NCBI GenBank assembly: GCA_021776735.1
Contig: JAJFFH010000045.1
Coordinates: 1-64,000 of the forward strand
From: Planctomycetota bacterium
Lineage (GTDB): Bacteria > Planctomycetota > PLA2
Direction of reading: 5' to 3'
DNA: 64,000 bases
This document shows positions 8,258-15,920 of this stretch, piece by piece; position 1 is the first letter of the stretch, and each line of letters begins with the position of its first letter. The notes under the pieces were generated by a model, which saw only the letters and a program-made list of their open reading frames with translations, had not been told where the DNA came from and searched no databases. The translations under genes and the position numbers were made by a program.

Positions 8258-9948
8258 TTGCCGTCGCGTTGTTGTGGCAGGCCAACGAAACGCGCCGATC
8301 CGCCCGCGAGTTTTCCAAGCGGCAGGTTGTTTTTCGATCCGAAGCCCAAGGAGCGACACAGCAAACGGACGGCGATGTTTCCGGGGCGGCCAGCGTAGCG
8401 ATTGCAACGGAATCGACGAAACCGGAAGACTCTATCGAGGACGGCTACTCGATTCGGGGGCGTGTCGTCGATCCTTCGGGGCGACCGATCGCCGGAGCGA
8501 TCATTGGAATCGGATACCCAGCGCTGCTGTGGGGCGGCGCATGGCCCGATTTCACACACGTTCTGCGTGAAACAGAGCAAAAGACCAATGCATCGGGGTG
8601 TTTCACGCTGCAGTACGCCGATGCCTGTGAGTACGTGCTCGTTGTGTGGCGCCGCGGCTACGAAAGCACTCGAGTGTTCGTGACCGCCGGAGACCAAACC
8701 GCGAAGATTGTCTTGCAGCCAGGGGATGAGGGCAACCCGTTCGGGCGGTCCAAAGGCTCTACGGTGGCGAAGTCTGAGCGAATGTTTCGTGCCCAGATTC
8801 TGACAAACGGCGGATGGCCGTTGGCGAACGCGCGCGTCGTGATCGACTATTCTCGAGCAAGGACCGATCGCACGGGTCGCGTTCAGGTCCGGTTGAAGGC
8901 AGCGCCCGGAGACGAGATCGCCGTCGAGGTCGAGACCAATGCTGCGATCCGATTGGCAGGGGGCAAGGTGAGCGTCCAGGTTCCGGAAGCGGAACAAACC
9001 GAGGTCCACATGAGGCTTCCTGCACCGCAGATGGTCACGCTTCGGGTTACAGGGGCGCCCGCCGAGTTGGTCAAGATCAAGACCGCTGGATACTTCGTCG
9101 GCCGAGCCGGACATGACTTTCGTTTTGCGATGTCGCCGGGTGAGCAAAACGTCGAGGTGAGCGCGCCCGGCTATCTTGGTTTCGACGAAGGGCTGACCCC
9201 CCGTGACGGCGATCTGTATCAGATCGGTCTTGCGAGGGAGTCTGTGGTTACCGGCCGCCTTCTCGGGCGGGACGGTCGTCCGGACGGACGGCCCGTGATC
9301 GGGCTCGACGTCGGCAAGGATGGTCGTTTTCGGATCGTCGTGGCGGCCGGATGGCATGTGCTCTCGATTCGCGAGGGCGGCATCGCGGATCGGTGGACCG
9401 TTGTTCCCGCCGTGGTCATCGAGTTCGCGCGTGTCTTTGTCACGCCCGGCGGTGTCGTGGCTCTCGGTGATCTGTTCGTGCCGCCGTGTTGTCTTCTCTC
9501 GGGTCTGGTCACCGGCGTGGACGGCAAGCCCGCAGGTGGCGTCCAGATCCTGGCGCTCAGGCGCGGGCTGGGGCGGGCGGGCCATGCGATAACCCGTCCC
9601 GACGGACGCTTTTCCATGGTCGCGTTCGGCGAGTCGTTTCGGGTGATCGCCTGGAAGCGCAGCCGTGGCGTCGCGATGTCGGCGGTCGTGGAGGCCGACG
9701 CCGAGCTGAAACTGCGCCTGGTCCCGTTGCCGCGGGTCTACGTCGAGCATGCGCTTAGCTGGGGTGTGCATAACGTCCAGACCGCGGACGGATTCCCGCT
9801 CCCCAACGGCCGTGTCCGGGAAGAAAACCGATTCGGCCCCGTGCCGCCGGGCCGCGTGCAGTTTCGATTCACGCTCGACAATGGCAGCACGTTCGTGCGA
9901 GAAATCACGGCGAAATCGGGCGTCAAGACCGTGGTCGTCGCGCGGTAG
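8224..9948 (+). CDS. Exported multi-domain CRD-type protein
   Basis: 574 residues with an N-terminal signal or anchor (MARRMLPVAILIAVALLWQA). CRD sandwiches follow ('SIRGRVVDPSGRPIAGAIIGIGYP', 'ARVVIDYSRARTDRTGRVQVRLK', 'LLSGLVTGVDGKPAGGVQILAL'). The architecture equals the extracellular half of the sigma-CRD fusions in this window but without a sigma domain. No enzymatic motif is seen; a structural, carbohydrate- or protein-binding envelope role is likely. The ATG at 8224 lies inside the tail of the previous, truncated paralogue. Confidence 0.7.
   Translation: MARRMLPVAILIAVALLWQANETRRSAREFSKRQVVFRSEAQGATQQTDGDVSGAASVAIATESTKPEDSIEDGYSIRGRVVDPSGRPIAGAIIGIGYPALLWGGAWPDFTHVLRETEQKTNASGCFTLQYADACEYVLVVWRRGYESTRVFVTAGDQTAKIVLQPGDEGNPFGRSKGSTVAKSERMFRAQILTNGGWPLANARVVIDYSRARTDRTGRVQVRLKAAPGDEIAVEVETNAAIRLAGGKVSVQVPEAEQTEVHMRLPAPQMVTLRVTGAPAELVKIKTAGYFVGRAGHDFRFAMSPGEQNVEVSAPGYLGFDEGLTPRDGDLYQIGLARESVVTGRLLGRDGRPDGRPVIGLDVGKDGRFRIVVAAGWHVLSIREGGIADRWTVVPAVVIEFARVFVTPGGVVALGDLFVPPCCLLSGLVTGVDGKPAGGVQILALRRGLGRAGHAITRPDGRFSMVAFGESFRVIAWKRSRGVAMSAVVEADAELKLRLVPLPRVYVEHALSWGVHNVQTADGFPLPNGRVREENRFGPVPPGRVQFRFTLDNGSTFVREITAKSGVKTVVVAR
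8367..8377 (+). repeat. Dispersed repeat copy inside CRD gene
   Basis: Exact core with near-full consensus (GCAAACGGACGGCGATGTTT). Read as Q-T-D-G-D-V in the low-complexity linker after the signal anchor. Confidence 0.85.
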
Positions 9949-9973
9949 CGCGCACAGACATCGCCGTTTGTCT
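9947..9973 (+). repeat. Left 27-bp direct repeat bracketing the DUF5615/DUF433 pair
   Basis: Matches 10580-10606 at 23 of 27 positions and contains a degenerate copy of the dispersed core (CATCGCCGTTT at 9959). It overlaps the stop codon of the CRD gene. Confidence 0.7.
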
Positions 9974-10322
9974 AGAGCGCATTGGCTCCGATCGACAGGA
10001 TGAGCAAGGACGCCTCTTCTTGCGAGTCGAAGTGCGCGATGCGTTGGCGCTCACGCCGAAGCAGTTCAGCAATCACCAGTGTGCCCGCGTTGCCCACATC
10101 GAGCCAGATGATCTTTGGGGGGTGTCCTTCCACGAAACTCCGCTCGCGGAAGTCGGTGTCCTTGGAGACGATCATGAACCCGTCCGTGCGCGCGTGGTGC
10201 CAGATCCTGTGGTCCTCAGCCGCGCGCAAGCCCACATCGCCGACGTGGGCGCTGCCGGGAAACTCCGCGCTCAGAACTCCGGGCAGCTTTCTGCTCAGGT
10301 TTTCGTCGAAGAGTAGCTTCAC
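9972..10322 (-). CDS. DUF5615 PIN-like protein (putative toxin)
   Basis: 116 residues: 'MKLLFDENLSRKLPGVL...GSAHVGDVGLRAAEDHRIWHHARTDGFMIVSKDTDFRERS' is the hallmark of DUF5615/Mut7-C-like PIN-fold proteins, with acidic residues in 'FDEN' and 'SKDTDF' expected to bind metal in a putative RNase site. The start overlaps the stop of the DUF433 gene, so the two are translationally coupled. This DUF433-DUF5615 pairing is a recurrent toxin-antitoxin-like arrangement. The pair sits between 27-bp direct repeats, suggesting it arrived or duplicated as a unit. Confidence 0.85.
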   Translation of the reverse strand: MKLLFDENLSRKLPGVLSAEFPGSAHVGDVGLRAAEDHRIWHHARTDGFMIVSKDTDFRERSFVEGHPPKIIWLDVGNAGTLVIAELLRRERQRIAHFDSQEEASLLILSIGANAL

Positions 10323-10543
10323 GCCACGGAGTTTTTCAGACGCCGCTCACGGGCGGCGGCGAAGGCCAGGCATGCTCGGATGTCGTCGCGGGTGAGATCC
10401 GGGAAATCGCTCAGAATGTCGTCTTCGCTCATCCCGCCGGCAAGGTATTCCAAGATGTCGTACGCCGTGATGCGCGTGCCGCGGACGCAAGGCTTGCCGC
10501 TACGGATCTCGGGGCTGACCGAGATTCGATCCTGCCAGTTCAT
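10319..10543 (-). CDS. DUF433 protein (putative antitoxin)
   Basis: 74 residues starting MNWQDRISVSPEIRSGKPCVRGTRITAYDILEYLAGGMSEDDILSDFPDLTRDDIRACLAFAA. This is the canonical DUF433 winged-helix pattern ('I-x-G-K-P-x-I-x-G-T-R-I', 'L-x-x-G-x-S-x-x-E-I-L'). An upstream extension of the frame to 10594 runs into the dispersed repeat, so ATG 10543 is preferred. It is first in the two-gene unit and is expected to bind DNA and neutralise the DUF5615 protein. Confidence 0.88.
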   Translation of the reverse strand: MNWQDRISVSPEIRSGKPCVRGTRITAYDILEYLAGGMSEDDILSDFPDLTRDDIRACLAFAAARERRLKNSVA

Positions 10544-10579
10544 GACGTGAATTCTACCCCAAACGCGATCACACGCCGT

Positions 10580-10606
10580 GGCGCGCGCAGACATCGCCGT
10601 CCGTCT
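10580..10606 (+). repeat. Right 27-bp direct repeat, with dispersed repeat copy
   Basis: Partner of 9947-9973. Contains an exact minus-orientation core at 10592-10602 with the extension GTCTGCTTTC. Intergenic between DUF433 and fabL. Confidence 0.8.
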
Positions 10607-10646
10607 GCTTTCTCGGGGGGCTCTTCGGGCGCTCTTTGGCTGTTGC

Positions 10647-11426
10647 CTACGCGAGGACGCTTGTGCCGCCGTCCACGATCAGGGTTTGGCCGTGGATCAT
10701 GCGGGCCATGTCCGAGACCAGGAACAGCACGGCGTCGGCCATGTCGTTCGGCTCGACCAGGCGGCCGGCGGGGGTGCGTTTCAAGGAGTCCTCGAGGATC
10801 TCTTCTCGGTTGGGGAAGAACTTCAGCGCGTCGGTATCGACGGCGCCGCCGGAGACCACATTGACGCGGATGCCGTCCGCGGCGTTTTCGATGGCGAGGT
10901 GGCGGACGAGTGCTTCCAGCGCGGCCTTCGACGCGCCGACCGCGCCGTAGAACGGGATGGCGTGCGTGGCGCCGAGGCTCGAGACGGCGACGATCGATCC
11001 GCCGCGTTCGCCCATCAGCGGGATGGCGCGCTTGGCGAGCGAGATGAGCGCGCGGGCGTTGATGTCCATCGTCCAGCGCCAGTCCTTTTCGCGCAGCTTC
11101 GTGACCGGCTTGAGAACGCCGAGGGCCGCGTTGGACACGAGGATGTCGAGCTTGCCGAACTTCTCTTCGATCTCGCCGAACAGGCGCTCGACGTGCTCCT
11201 CGTCGGCGACGTTGGCGCGCACCTCGAGCGGCTCGGGTCCGACGGCGGCGATTTCCTTTTTGGCGACGGCGGCGGCTTCGCGGTTGCGAAGGTAGTTGAA
11301 GCAGACGGTCGCGCCCTGCGCCGCGAGCCGCTTGGAGATCGCCCGCCCGATTCCACGCGATCCGCCCGTGACGAGCACGTGTTTCCCGGTCAGGTTGATG
11401 GGGTCGAAGGGGGCAGCTTCCGGCAT
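10647..11426 (-). CDS. fabL: Enoyl-[acyl-carrier-protein] reductase FabL-type (SDR family)
   Basis: 259 residues. SDR Rossmann motif 'VTGGSRGIGRAI', 'NAALGVLKPV', catalytic Ser in 'VSSLGA' and Tyr/Lys in 'YGAVGASKAALEAL'. It follows the Bacillus FabL sequence closely in diagnostic stretches: 'WRWTMDINARALI', 'VVSGGAVDTDALKFFPNRE', 'TPAGRLVEPNDMADAV', 'MIHGQTLIVDGG'. FabL reduces enoyl-ACP with NADPH in fatty-acid elongation and differs from FabI. It is monocistronic and divergent from the esterase gene. A general SDR oxidoreductase is the fallback, but the 'DTDALKFFPNRE' block argues for FabL. Confidence 0.85.
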   Translation of the reverse strand: MPEAAPFDPINLTGKHVLVTGGSRGIGRAISKRLAAQGATVCFNYLRNREAAAVAKKEIAAVGPEPLEVRANVADEEHVERLFGEIEEKFGKLDILVSNAALGVLKPVTKLREKDWRWTMDINARALISLAKRAIPLMGERGGSIVAVSSLGATHAIPFYGAVGASKAALEALVRHLAIENAADGIRVNVVSGGAVDTDALKFFPNREEILEDSLKRTPAGRLVEPNDMADAVLFLVSDMARMIHGQTLIVDGGTSVLA

Positions 11427-11555
11427 CTCGATAGCCTAGGCCCTGCTTGGGAAATCGCCTAGGAGTTCATGTCTCCCGCTGCCCCCGGGCCCCCTAGACC
11501 TGCTTCCGGCCGGTTCCAAGCCGCTTCCCGACCGCCGTGTTTACAATCCCGCCCC

Positions 11556-12212
11556 ATGGACGAGGTCTTTCCGACGACGGTCACGCTCCGCTCCCGGGTC
11601 CGCGTCGCGCGCGCCGAGCCCGGGGCGCCGCTGGTGATTGCGTTGCACGGGTGGGGGATGCGCGCGCGGTCGTTTCAGCGGTGGCTGGCGCCCGGGATCG
11701 AGGCGGAGGCGTTGTCGTGGTGGTTCCCGCGCGGGGTGTTGCCGTTCGAGTTGAAGGGCACGCAGGGGCGCCGGATCGGCTACGGGTGGTACGTGTTCGA
11801 CGGCGACCAGGACGCGCTGCGGGCGAGCATGGACGAGGCGCGCGCGTACATCCTGGGGGTGGCGGACACCGCGCGCCGGGCGTTGCGCCCGTCGTCGATC
11901 TGGCTGCTCGGGTTTTCGCAAGGCGCGTACCTGGGCTCGTACATCGCGCTGCGCCACCCCGACGTGTTCGCCGGCCTCGTGTGCTCCTGCGGCCGCCCGA
12001 AGGCGGAGTTCGTCGACGACCTCGCCGCCGCGCGCGCAAGCCGCGTGCTGGTGCAAACCGGAACGCAAGATCGGGCGGTCACTCCGGAGCTGATCGAAAA
12101 GGGCGTCGCCCCGTTGCGCGCCGCGGGCCTCGACCTGACAGTCCGCGAGTACGACGCGCCGCACAAACTGACCCCGGAGATGGCCCGCGACGCGGCCGCG
12201 TTCATCGCATGA
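11556..12212 (+). CDS. Alpha/beta hydrolase, phospholipase/carboxylesterase type
   Basis: 218 residues from ATG 11556; the open frame upstream to 11469 is low-complexity and not family-like. Oxyanion region 'ALHGWGM', nucleophile elbow 'GFSQGAYLG', Asp in 'GTQDRAVTPE' and His in 'DAPHKLTPE' give an intact Ser-Asp-His triad. Length and motif spacing fit the EstB/phospholipase-carboxylesterase family acting on short esters. The stop overlaps the DUF1284 start (ATGA). Confidence 0.8.
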   Translation: MDEVFPTTVTLRSRVRVARAEPGAPLVIALHGWGMRARSFQRWLAPGIEAEALSWWFPRGVLPFELKGTQGRRIGYGWYVFDGDQDALRASMDEARAYILGVADTARRALRPSSIWLLGFSQGAYLGSYIALRHPDVFAGLVCSCGRPKAEFVDDLAAARASRVLVQTGTQDRAVTPELIEKGVAPLRAAGLDLTVREYDAPHKLTPEMARDAAAFIA

Positions 12213-12661
12213 AGCTGCGCGCGCACAACCTGCTGTGCATCCAGGGGTTTCGCGGCAAGGGCTACGACGACGCCTTCGTCGAGAACATGACCCGCGTCGT
12301 GGAGGCGCTGCGCAAGAACCCGGAGCAACAGGTCACGGTGATCGCGGAGCCGGACGACTTGTGCGCGGCGTGTCCGAACCTCAAGGGCGACGCCGGCTGC
12401 GAACTGCACGGCAAAGGCACGGAGAAGGGCATCGTCAGCCAGGACGAGGACGTTGCGAGAAGAATCGGAGTCAGCATACGGACGGCGATGTCTTGGACGG
12501 AGTTAGAGGCGCGGGTGCGCCAGTCGATCGCGCCGGACGACCTGGACGACATCTGCGGCAGATGCCCGTGGCTGCCGCTCGGGTATTGCAAGGAGGGGCT
12601 GGCGGTACCGCGGAGGGGAAAATCGGACACGCCGGGCGAGTTCGGGCGCGCCGTTGATTAA
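12209..12661 (+). CDS. DUF1284 protein (Cys-rich)
   Basis: 150 residues: 'MKLRAHNLLCIQGFRGKGYDDAFVENMTRV', 'CAACPNLKGDAGCELHG' and 'ICGRCPWLPLGYCKEGL' are typical DUF1284 blocks, with paired cysteines suggesting a metal or Fe-S site. Function unknown. It starts inside the esterase stop and is co-translated. A dispersed repeat (12480) lies inside and is read as R-T-A-M, replacing part of a poorly conserved segment. The last codons belong to the 53-bp repeat that reappears after the DUF6088 gene. Confidence 0.8.
   Translation: MKLRAHNLLCIQGFRGKGYDDAFVENMTRVVEALRKNPEQQVTVIAEPDDLCAACPNLKGDAGCELHGKGTEKGIVSQDEDVARRIGVSIRTAMSWTELEARVRQSIAPDDLDDICGRCPWLPLGYCKEGLAVPRRGKSDTPGEFGRAVD
12480..12490 (+). 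repeat. Dispersed repeat copy inside DUF1284 gene
   Basis: Exact core preceded by AGCATAC; read in the R-T-A-M frame, different from the usual T-D-G-D frame. Confidence 0.8.
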
Positions 12662-12695
12662 CACGGAGGGCCACGGGGGGCCACGGAGGATGAGA
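12643..12695 (+). repeat. 53-bp direct repeat, left copy
   Basis: Nearly identical to 13529-13582 (the difference is GATTAAC versus GGCTTAAC). Contains the 3' end and stop codon of the DUF1284 gene followed by a 'CACGGAGGGCCACGG'-type intergenic word. Confidence 0.85.
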
Positions 12696-12883
12696 TGAAG
12701 AGGGTTATGAGGAATGAGAGATGAGGGGCACCACGAAGATCACGACGATCACGAAGATAGGAGAAGAGTTGCGAGACGGCGGGCTGAGTTCGGACGGGCC
12801 GCAACAGAACGGTATGTTTTCTTCCGAACATTTCATACGGTAACCGGGCCGGATACCCGTACAACGGGGTGATCCCGCACGCC
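12696..12883. other. Upstream region of DUF6088 gene with AT-rich inverted repeat
   Basis: Contains a short 'CACGAAGATCACGA' repeated word (about 12732-12758) and an A+T-rich stretch at about 12810-12842 (GTATG...CATAC arms) unlike its G+C-rich surroundings. The latter may be the promoter or operator of the DUF6088 gene. No clear -35/-10 pair can be assigned. Confidence 0.3.
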
Positions 12884-13468
12884 ATGTCCGCCCCCGCAAA
12901 GCCTCGACTAAGACCGGGCAAGGTCTACAGAACCCGAGACCTCGCCCGTTGGGGGCAAAACCCCACACGCTTGGCGAGGCGCCTCACGCGCGACGGCGAG
13001 TTGGTGGAGTTGCGGCACGGCCTGTTTTACCGGCCCAAGAAGAGCCAGTACGGCCCGGTCCCGCCGACGGACCGGGAGTTGATGCGCGCCTTCCTCGATG
13101 GCGAACCGTTCGTCTTCACCGGGCCGCGCTTCTGGAACGCTCTCGGGCTTGGGAGCACGGCGGTGTTTGCGGACCAAATGGTCTACAACACCAAGCAGAG
13201 CGGCGTGTTTCAGTTCGGCAACCGCAAGTTCGTGCTGCGCCGCGTGAGGTTTCCCAAGAAACCGACGCCGGAATGGTACGCCGTTGATCTGATCGAGAAC
13301 CACGAGAAGGTGGGGGTCGATCCGAGCGACCTGGAAGCGAAGCTGAAGCGCGCGGTCGCGACAGAGCGGCTGAATGGTGGACGGCTGACCCGTGCCTCTG
13401 ATCGGTTCGGCATACGACGGACGCAAGCGCTTGTGGCCCGAGCGGTGCAAGCCTGTGGATCCGTCTGA
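12884..13468 (+). CDS. DUF6088 / AbiEi-like antitoxin-type regulator
   Basis: About 195 residues: an N-terminal winged-helix 'GKVYRTRDLARWGQNPTRLARRLTRDGELVELRHGLFYRPKKSQYG' as in AbiEi/DUF6088 proteins, then 'GEPFVFTGPRFWNALGLGST' and 'NTKQSGVFQFGNRKFVLRRVRFP'. Such proteins are autorepressing antitoxins in abortive-infection-type modules. No AbiEii-type nucleotidyltransferase toxin follows, so it is an orphan here. ATG 12884 is preferred over GTG 12869. The gene sits between two copies of a 53-bp repeat, one containing the end of the DUF1284 gene, which is how an inserted or duplicated cassette would look. Confidence 0.7.
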   Translation: MSAPAKPRLRPGKVYRTRDLARWGQNPTRLARRLTRDGELVELRHGLFYRPKKSQYGPVPPTDRELMRAFLDGEPFVFTGPRFWNALGLGSTAVFADQMVYNTKQSGVFQFGNRKFVLRRVRFPKKPTPEWYAVDLIENHEKVGVDPSDLEAKLKRAVATERLNGGRLTRASDRFGIRRTQALVARAVQACGSV

Positions 13469-13864
13469 TTTGCACGCGGGGCTCACGCCCAAGATCCCCG
13501 GACGAAGACGCGTGCGCCGGGCTGAGTGCGGGCGCGCCGTTGGCTTAACACGGAGGGCCACGGGGGGCCACGGAGGATGAGAGAAGAGCGGCTCAAACTG
13601 CCGGTCCTAGATCTGCTGTTGGAGTCGTTGGAGTGACGAGAAACGGCGGGCTGAGTCGGGCGACGCGAAGCGCCATGAAGGATGAAATGAAAAAGGGCCC
13701 GTAGGGCGGTTCGGGATCCCTACCACGCCCGGCGCGCCGGGTTTGTTTGGCCGGATGATTCCGGCGCGAGAGGCCGGGTCTGGGTATCACGGGCGCTGTG
13801 CGCTGGTCCCTTGCGGTGACCGGCGCGGTCGGGCCCTGCGTGCCGACATGGCGGAGTGACACAT
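13469..13864. other. Non-coding stretch between DUF6088 gene and DGR template repeat
   Basis: Besides the 53-bp repeat it holds GCGACGCGAAGCG-type intergenic sequence (about 13660) and G+C-rich non-coding DNA. An apparent minus-strand frame (13593-13973) starts inside the template repeat and is not a gene. This segment is the downstream flank of the DGR transcript. Confidence 0.5.
13529..13582 (+). repeat. 53-bp direct repeat, right copy
   Basis: Second copy of 12643-12695, placed after the DUF6088 stop codon. The first 13 bases are the end of the DUF1284 coding sequence, now non-coding. Confidence 0.85.
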
Positions 13865-13976
13865 TGGCGGGGCGAAAGCCGATGTTGTCGTTGCGGTTGG
13901 CGGGGTGGTTGGCGTTGCGGTACGCCGAACGCGCGTTCTGCGCATTGTTGATGAAGCTCCCGCCGCGCAACACACG
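13865..13976 (-). ncRNA. DGR template repeat (TR)
   Basis: 112 bp that aligns without gaps to 16042-16153 with 96 identities. All 16 differences fall at adenines of the TR sense (minus) strand, out of 24 adenines in the TR: A to G, T or C. In translation the TR reads GGSFINNAQNARSAYRNANH and so on, rich in AAC codons, and 12 codons are altered in the variable copy. This adenine-specific pattern defines a DGR template. It begins 37 bp after the reverse transcriptase stop on the same strand and so would be transcribed with it. Confidence 0.97.
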
Positions 13977-14013
13977 TTGGCGGCCCCTTCGTTGCGACCC
14001 GTCCCCTCCTGAA

Positions 14014-15003
14014 CTACGAATTGTGAAACATCGAGCGGCGCAGCTTGAAGGTGCTGCCGTGGGCCAGGTGGACCGTGACGGACCGGACCGCGTCGGCGAG
14101 TTGTTCCTCGGTGACGTGGCCCTGTTCGTGCCGGCGCGTGCGCGCGCGTAGCCGCTTGCGGGTTCGCCTGAGGTTGTCCGGGCGCAGGCGCACGGTGCCG
14201 TGGTAGATGCGCCAGCCCAAAAAGGGCAGCCCTTGCGTGACGGGCGCGAGGATCGTGGCCCGGTCTTTGAGCCGCAGCTTCAGGGTGCCCGCGAGATACG
14301 TCCGCACGCACGGAAGAAGGTCAGCCAGTCGCTGTTTGTCGTTCGCGAACAGGACAAAGTCGTCCATGTAGCGAACGTAGCCGGGCACGCGCCACACCTC
14401 CTTGATTTTGTGGTCGAGACGGTCGAGCACGAGGTTCGCGAACCACTGGCTGGTGAGACTCCCGATGGGCAGTCCACGGTCACTGAACCCGTCCCGGACG
14501 ATTCGTTCGATCAGTGCCAGGACGCGTCGGTTCTTCAAGATCCGTCGCATCGTGTCGAGGACCACATTGTGGTCGAGGCTGTCGAAGAAGTGGCGCACAT
14601 CCAGCTTGAGAAAGTGCGTGTATCTGCGGACGAGACGGCGCGCATGCCGGAGTGCCGCATGCGTGCCCTTGCCGCGCCGGCAGGCGAAGCTTTCGTACAC
14701 CATCCGGCGATCCAGGATGGGTTCAAGCGGATCGATCAGCGCGTGGTGCACGACGCGGTCCCGAAACGGCGCTGCGCTGATGGTGCGCTCCTTGGGATCG
14801 AAGATGCGAAACGTGACCGGCTGACCGGGCCGGTAGCCGTCCATTTCGAGTTCGCGTTGCAGGCGCAGAGCTTCCGGTTCAAGCCGGTCGAGAAAGCGCG
14901 CCGCGCTCACGCTGTCGCGTTTGCCCCTGGCCGCGCGCCGTGCCGCGCGCGTGAGATTCTCGAACGAGACAATCCCAGGCCACAGTCCGCCCGCCCGCCT
15001 CAT
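14014..15003 (-). CDS. DGR reverse transcriptase
   Basis: 329 residues from MRRAGGLWPGIVSFENLTRAARRA. RT motifs: 'FKLDVRHFFDSLDH'-like motif A around residue 130 (written KLDVRHFFDSLDH), 'GLPIGSLTSQWFANLVLDRLDH' near 176-197 (the DGR-type motif with I-G-S-L-T-S-Q), and catalytic 'YMDD' at about 212-215 in 'YVRYMDDFVLFA'. The enzyme copies TR RNA with adenine-specific errors and the cDNA replaces the VR. There is no maturase or endonuclease domain, in line with DGR and not group II introns. ATG 15003 overlaps the Avd stop (ATGA); the frame is open further upstream only because it overlaps Avd. Confidence 0.95.
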   Translation of the reverse strand: MRRAGGLWPGIVSFENLTRAARRAARGKRDSVSAARFLDRLEPEALRLQRELEMDGYRPGQPVTFRIFDPKERTISAAPFRDRVVHHALIDPLEPILDRRMVYESFACRRGKGTHAALRHARRLVRRYTHFLKLDVRHFFDSLDHNVVLDTMRRILKNRRVLALIERIVRDGFSDRGLPIGSLTSQWFANLVLDRLDHKIKEVWRVPGYVRYMDDFVLFANDKQRLADLLPCVRTYLAGTLKLRLKDRATILAPVTQGLPFLGWRIYHGTVRLRPDNLRRTRKRLRARTRRHEQGHVTEEQLADAVRSVTVHLAHGSTFKLRRSMFHNS

Positions 15004-15383
15004 CGGACGACTCCTCCGGCGTCGATCGCCTTGCGCCACCCGTGCAGCATCCGCCCGGTTTCGTCGAGCCCGCGCATGGCGGACTCGAATCCCTTCGCGG
15101 CGCACACGCGAGCGCGTCGGGCGAGCCGAAAGAGGAACCGCAGCCGTTCCAGGAGCAGGTTGACCTGCCGTAGCCGCTCGCCGCGGCCCTTGCGGTCGTA
15201 GCGTGCCACGACAAGCATCTCGACGATGTCGAGTACATGGTTCTGCACCCGCTGAGTCAGCGTGAAACGCACGGACTTCGGCCAACGATCGGTGTGTTCG
15301 AGCAGCCATCCGGTCAACTCCTCCCATTTCGCCAAAACCAGCAGTTCCGGCCCCGCCTCGCGCGGACCTCGGCTCGGCCCCAT
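15000..15383 (-). CDS. avd: DGR accessory variability determinant (Avd), four-helix bundle
   Basis: 127 residues from MGPSRGPREAGPEL. The core 'KWEELTGWLLEHTDRWPKSVRFTLTQRVQNHVLDIVEMLVVARYDRKGRGERLRQVNLLLERLRFLFRLA' plus 'FESAMRGLDETGRMLHGWRKA' is the characteristic Avd/four-helix-bundle pattern. Avd forms a basic homopentamer that binds RT and template RNA and is needed for mutagenic retrohoming. The start shares a base with the HRDC stop (TAATG) and the stop overlaps the RT start (ATGA), so the three genes are translationally coupled. Confidence 0.93.
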   Translation of the reverse strand: MGPSRGPREAGPELLVLAKWEELTGWLLEHTDRWPKSVRFTLTQRVQNHVLDIVEMLVVARYDRKGRGERLRQVNLLLERLRFLFRLARRARVCAAKGFESAMRGLDETGRMLHGWRKAIDAGGVVR

Positions 15384-15871
15384 TACGCCGACGGCTCCTC
15401 GCCGCGAAGCAGCGCAAGCAGCGCCGTGCCGTACCGTTTCACCTTGGCGGGGCCGACGCCGTCGATTCTGCCGAGTGCGGTCAGGCTCCCCGGCCGCGCG
15501 GTGACCACCGCGACAAGGTGGCGGTTGGTCAGGACCACATACGGCGGCACGCCGTCGTCTTGCGCGCGCCTGGCGCGCCACACGCGGATGGTCTCGAACA
15601 ACGCGCGATCCGCCTCGGAGAGCGCCGCGGTCGGATCGGTCTTGTCGGTTTTGCCCCTCTTCGCGGCGGGCATGGCGACCGGAACGGATGGCGCCGCGAC
15701 GGCGCGGTCTTCGTAGGAAATGACGCAAGTCAGGTGCGGGATCTCGTTCACCCGAAAGAAATGCTCACGAAACGAGAGCACATCCTTATCGCGGACAAAC
15801 TCGGACAGCGGGGAGTCATCGAACCCGCCCACGGAGGCGGAATAGCGAAAGGTCAGCAGCTTGATTTGCAT
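15383..15871 (-). CDS. DGR-associated HRDC-domain protein
   Basis: 162 residues from ATG 15871 (a GTG two codons earlier is possible). N-terminal 'MQIKLLTFRYSASVGGFDDSPLSEFVRDKDVLSFREHFFRVNEIPHLTCVISY' resembles the N-terminal domain of DGR-linked HRDC proteins. The C-terminal HRDC is 'LFETIRVWRARRAQDDGVPPYVVLTNRHLVAVVTARPGSLTALGRIDGVGPAKVKRYGTALLALL'. HRDC domains bind nucleic acids in RecQ and RNase D. HRDC proteins are known as an accessory class in some DGRs; here it coexists with Avd. Confidence 0.9.
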   Translation of the reverse strand: MQIKLLTFRYSASVGGFDDSPLSEFVRDKDVLSFREHFFRVNEIPHLTCVISYEDRAVAAPSVPVAMPAAKRGKTDKTDPTAALSEADRALFETIRVWRARRAQDDGVPPYVVLTNRHLVAVVTARPGSLTALGRIDGVGPAKVKRYGTALLALLRGEEPSA

Positions 15872-15920
15872 GGTCACGAGGGCGTAGCCCTAGCCCCGCC
15901 ACCCCGCAACCACCAAGCCC

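Noticed and set aside
7990..9771. 593-residue frame antisense to the CRD gene (and similar long antisense frames at 4088-5680, 5718-7112, 26631-29177 beyond 28622)
   Set aside because: Shadow frames of a G+C-rich genome; arginine/alanine/proline-rich without domain motifs, while the opposite strand holds recognised domains.
13593..13973. Minus-strand frame with an FGE-like N-terminus (MLRGGSFINNAQNARS)
   Set aside because: It is the DGR template repeat read in frame plus non-coding flank; no ribosome-binding site, and similarity ends at the TR boundary.
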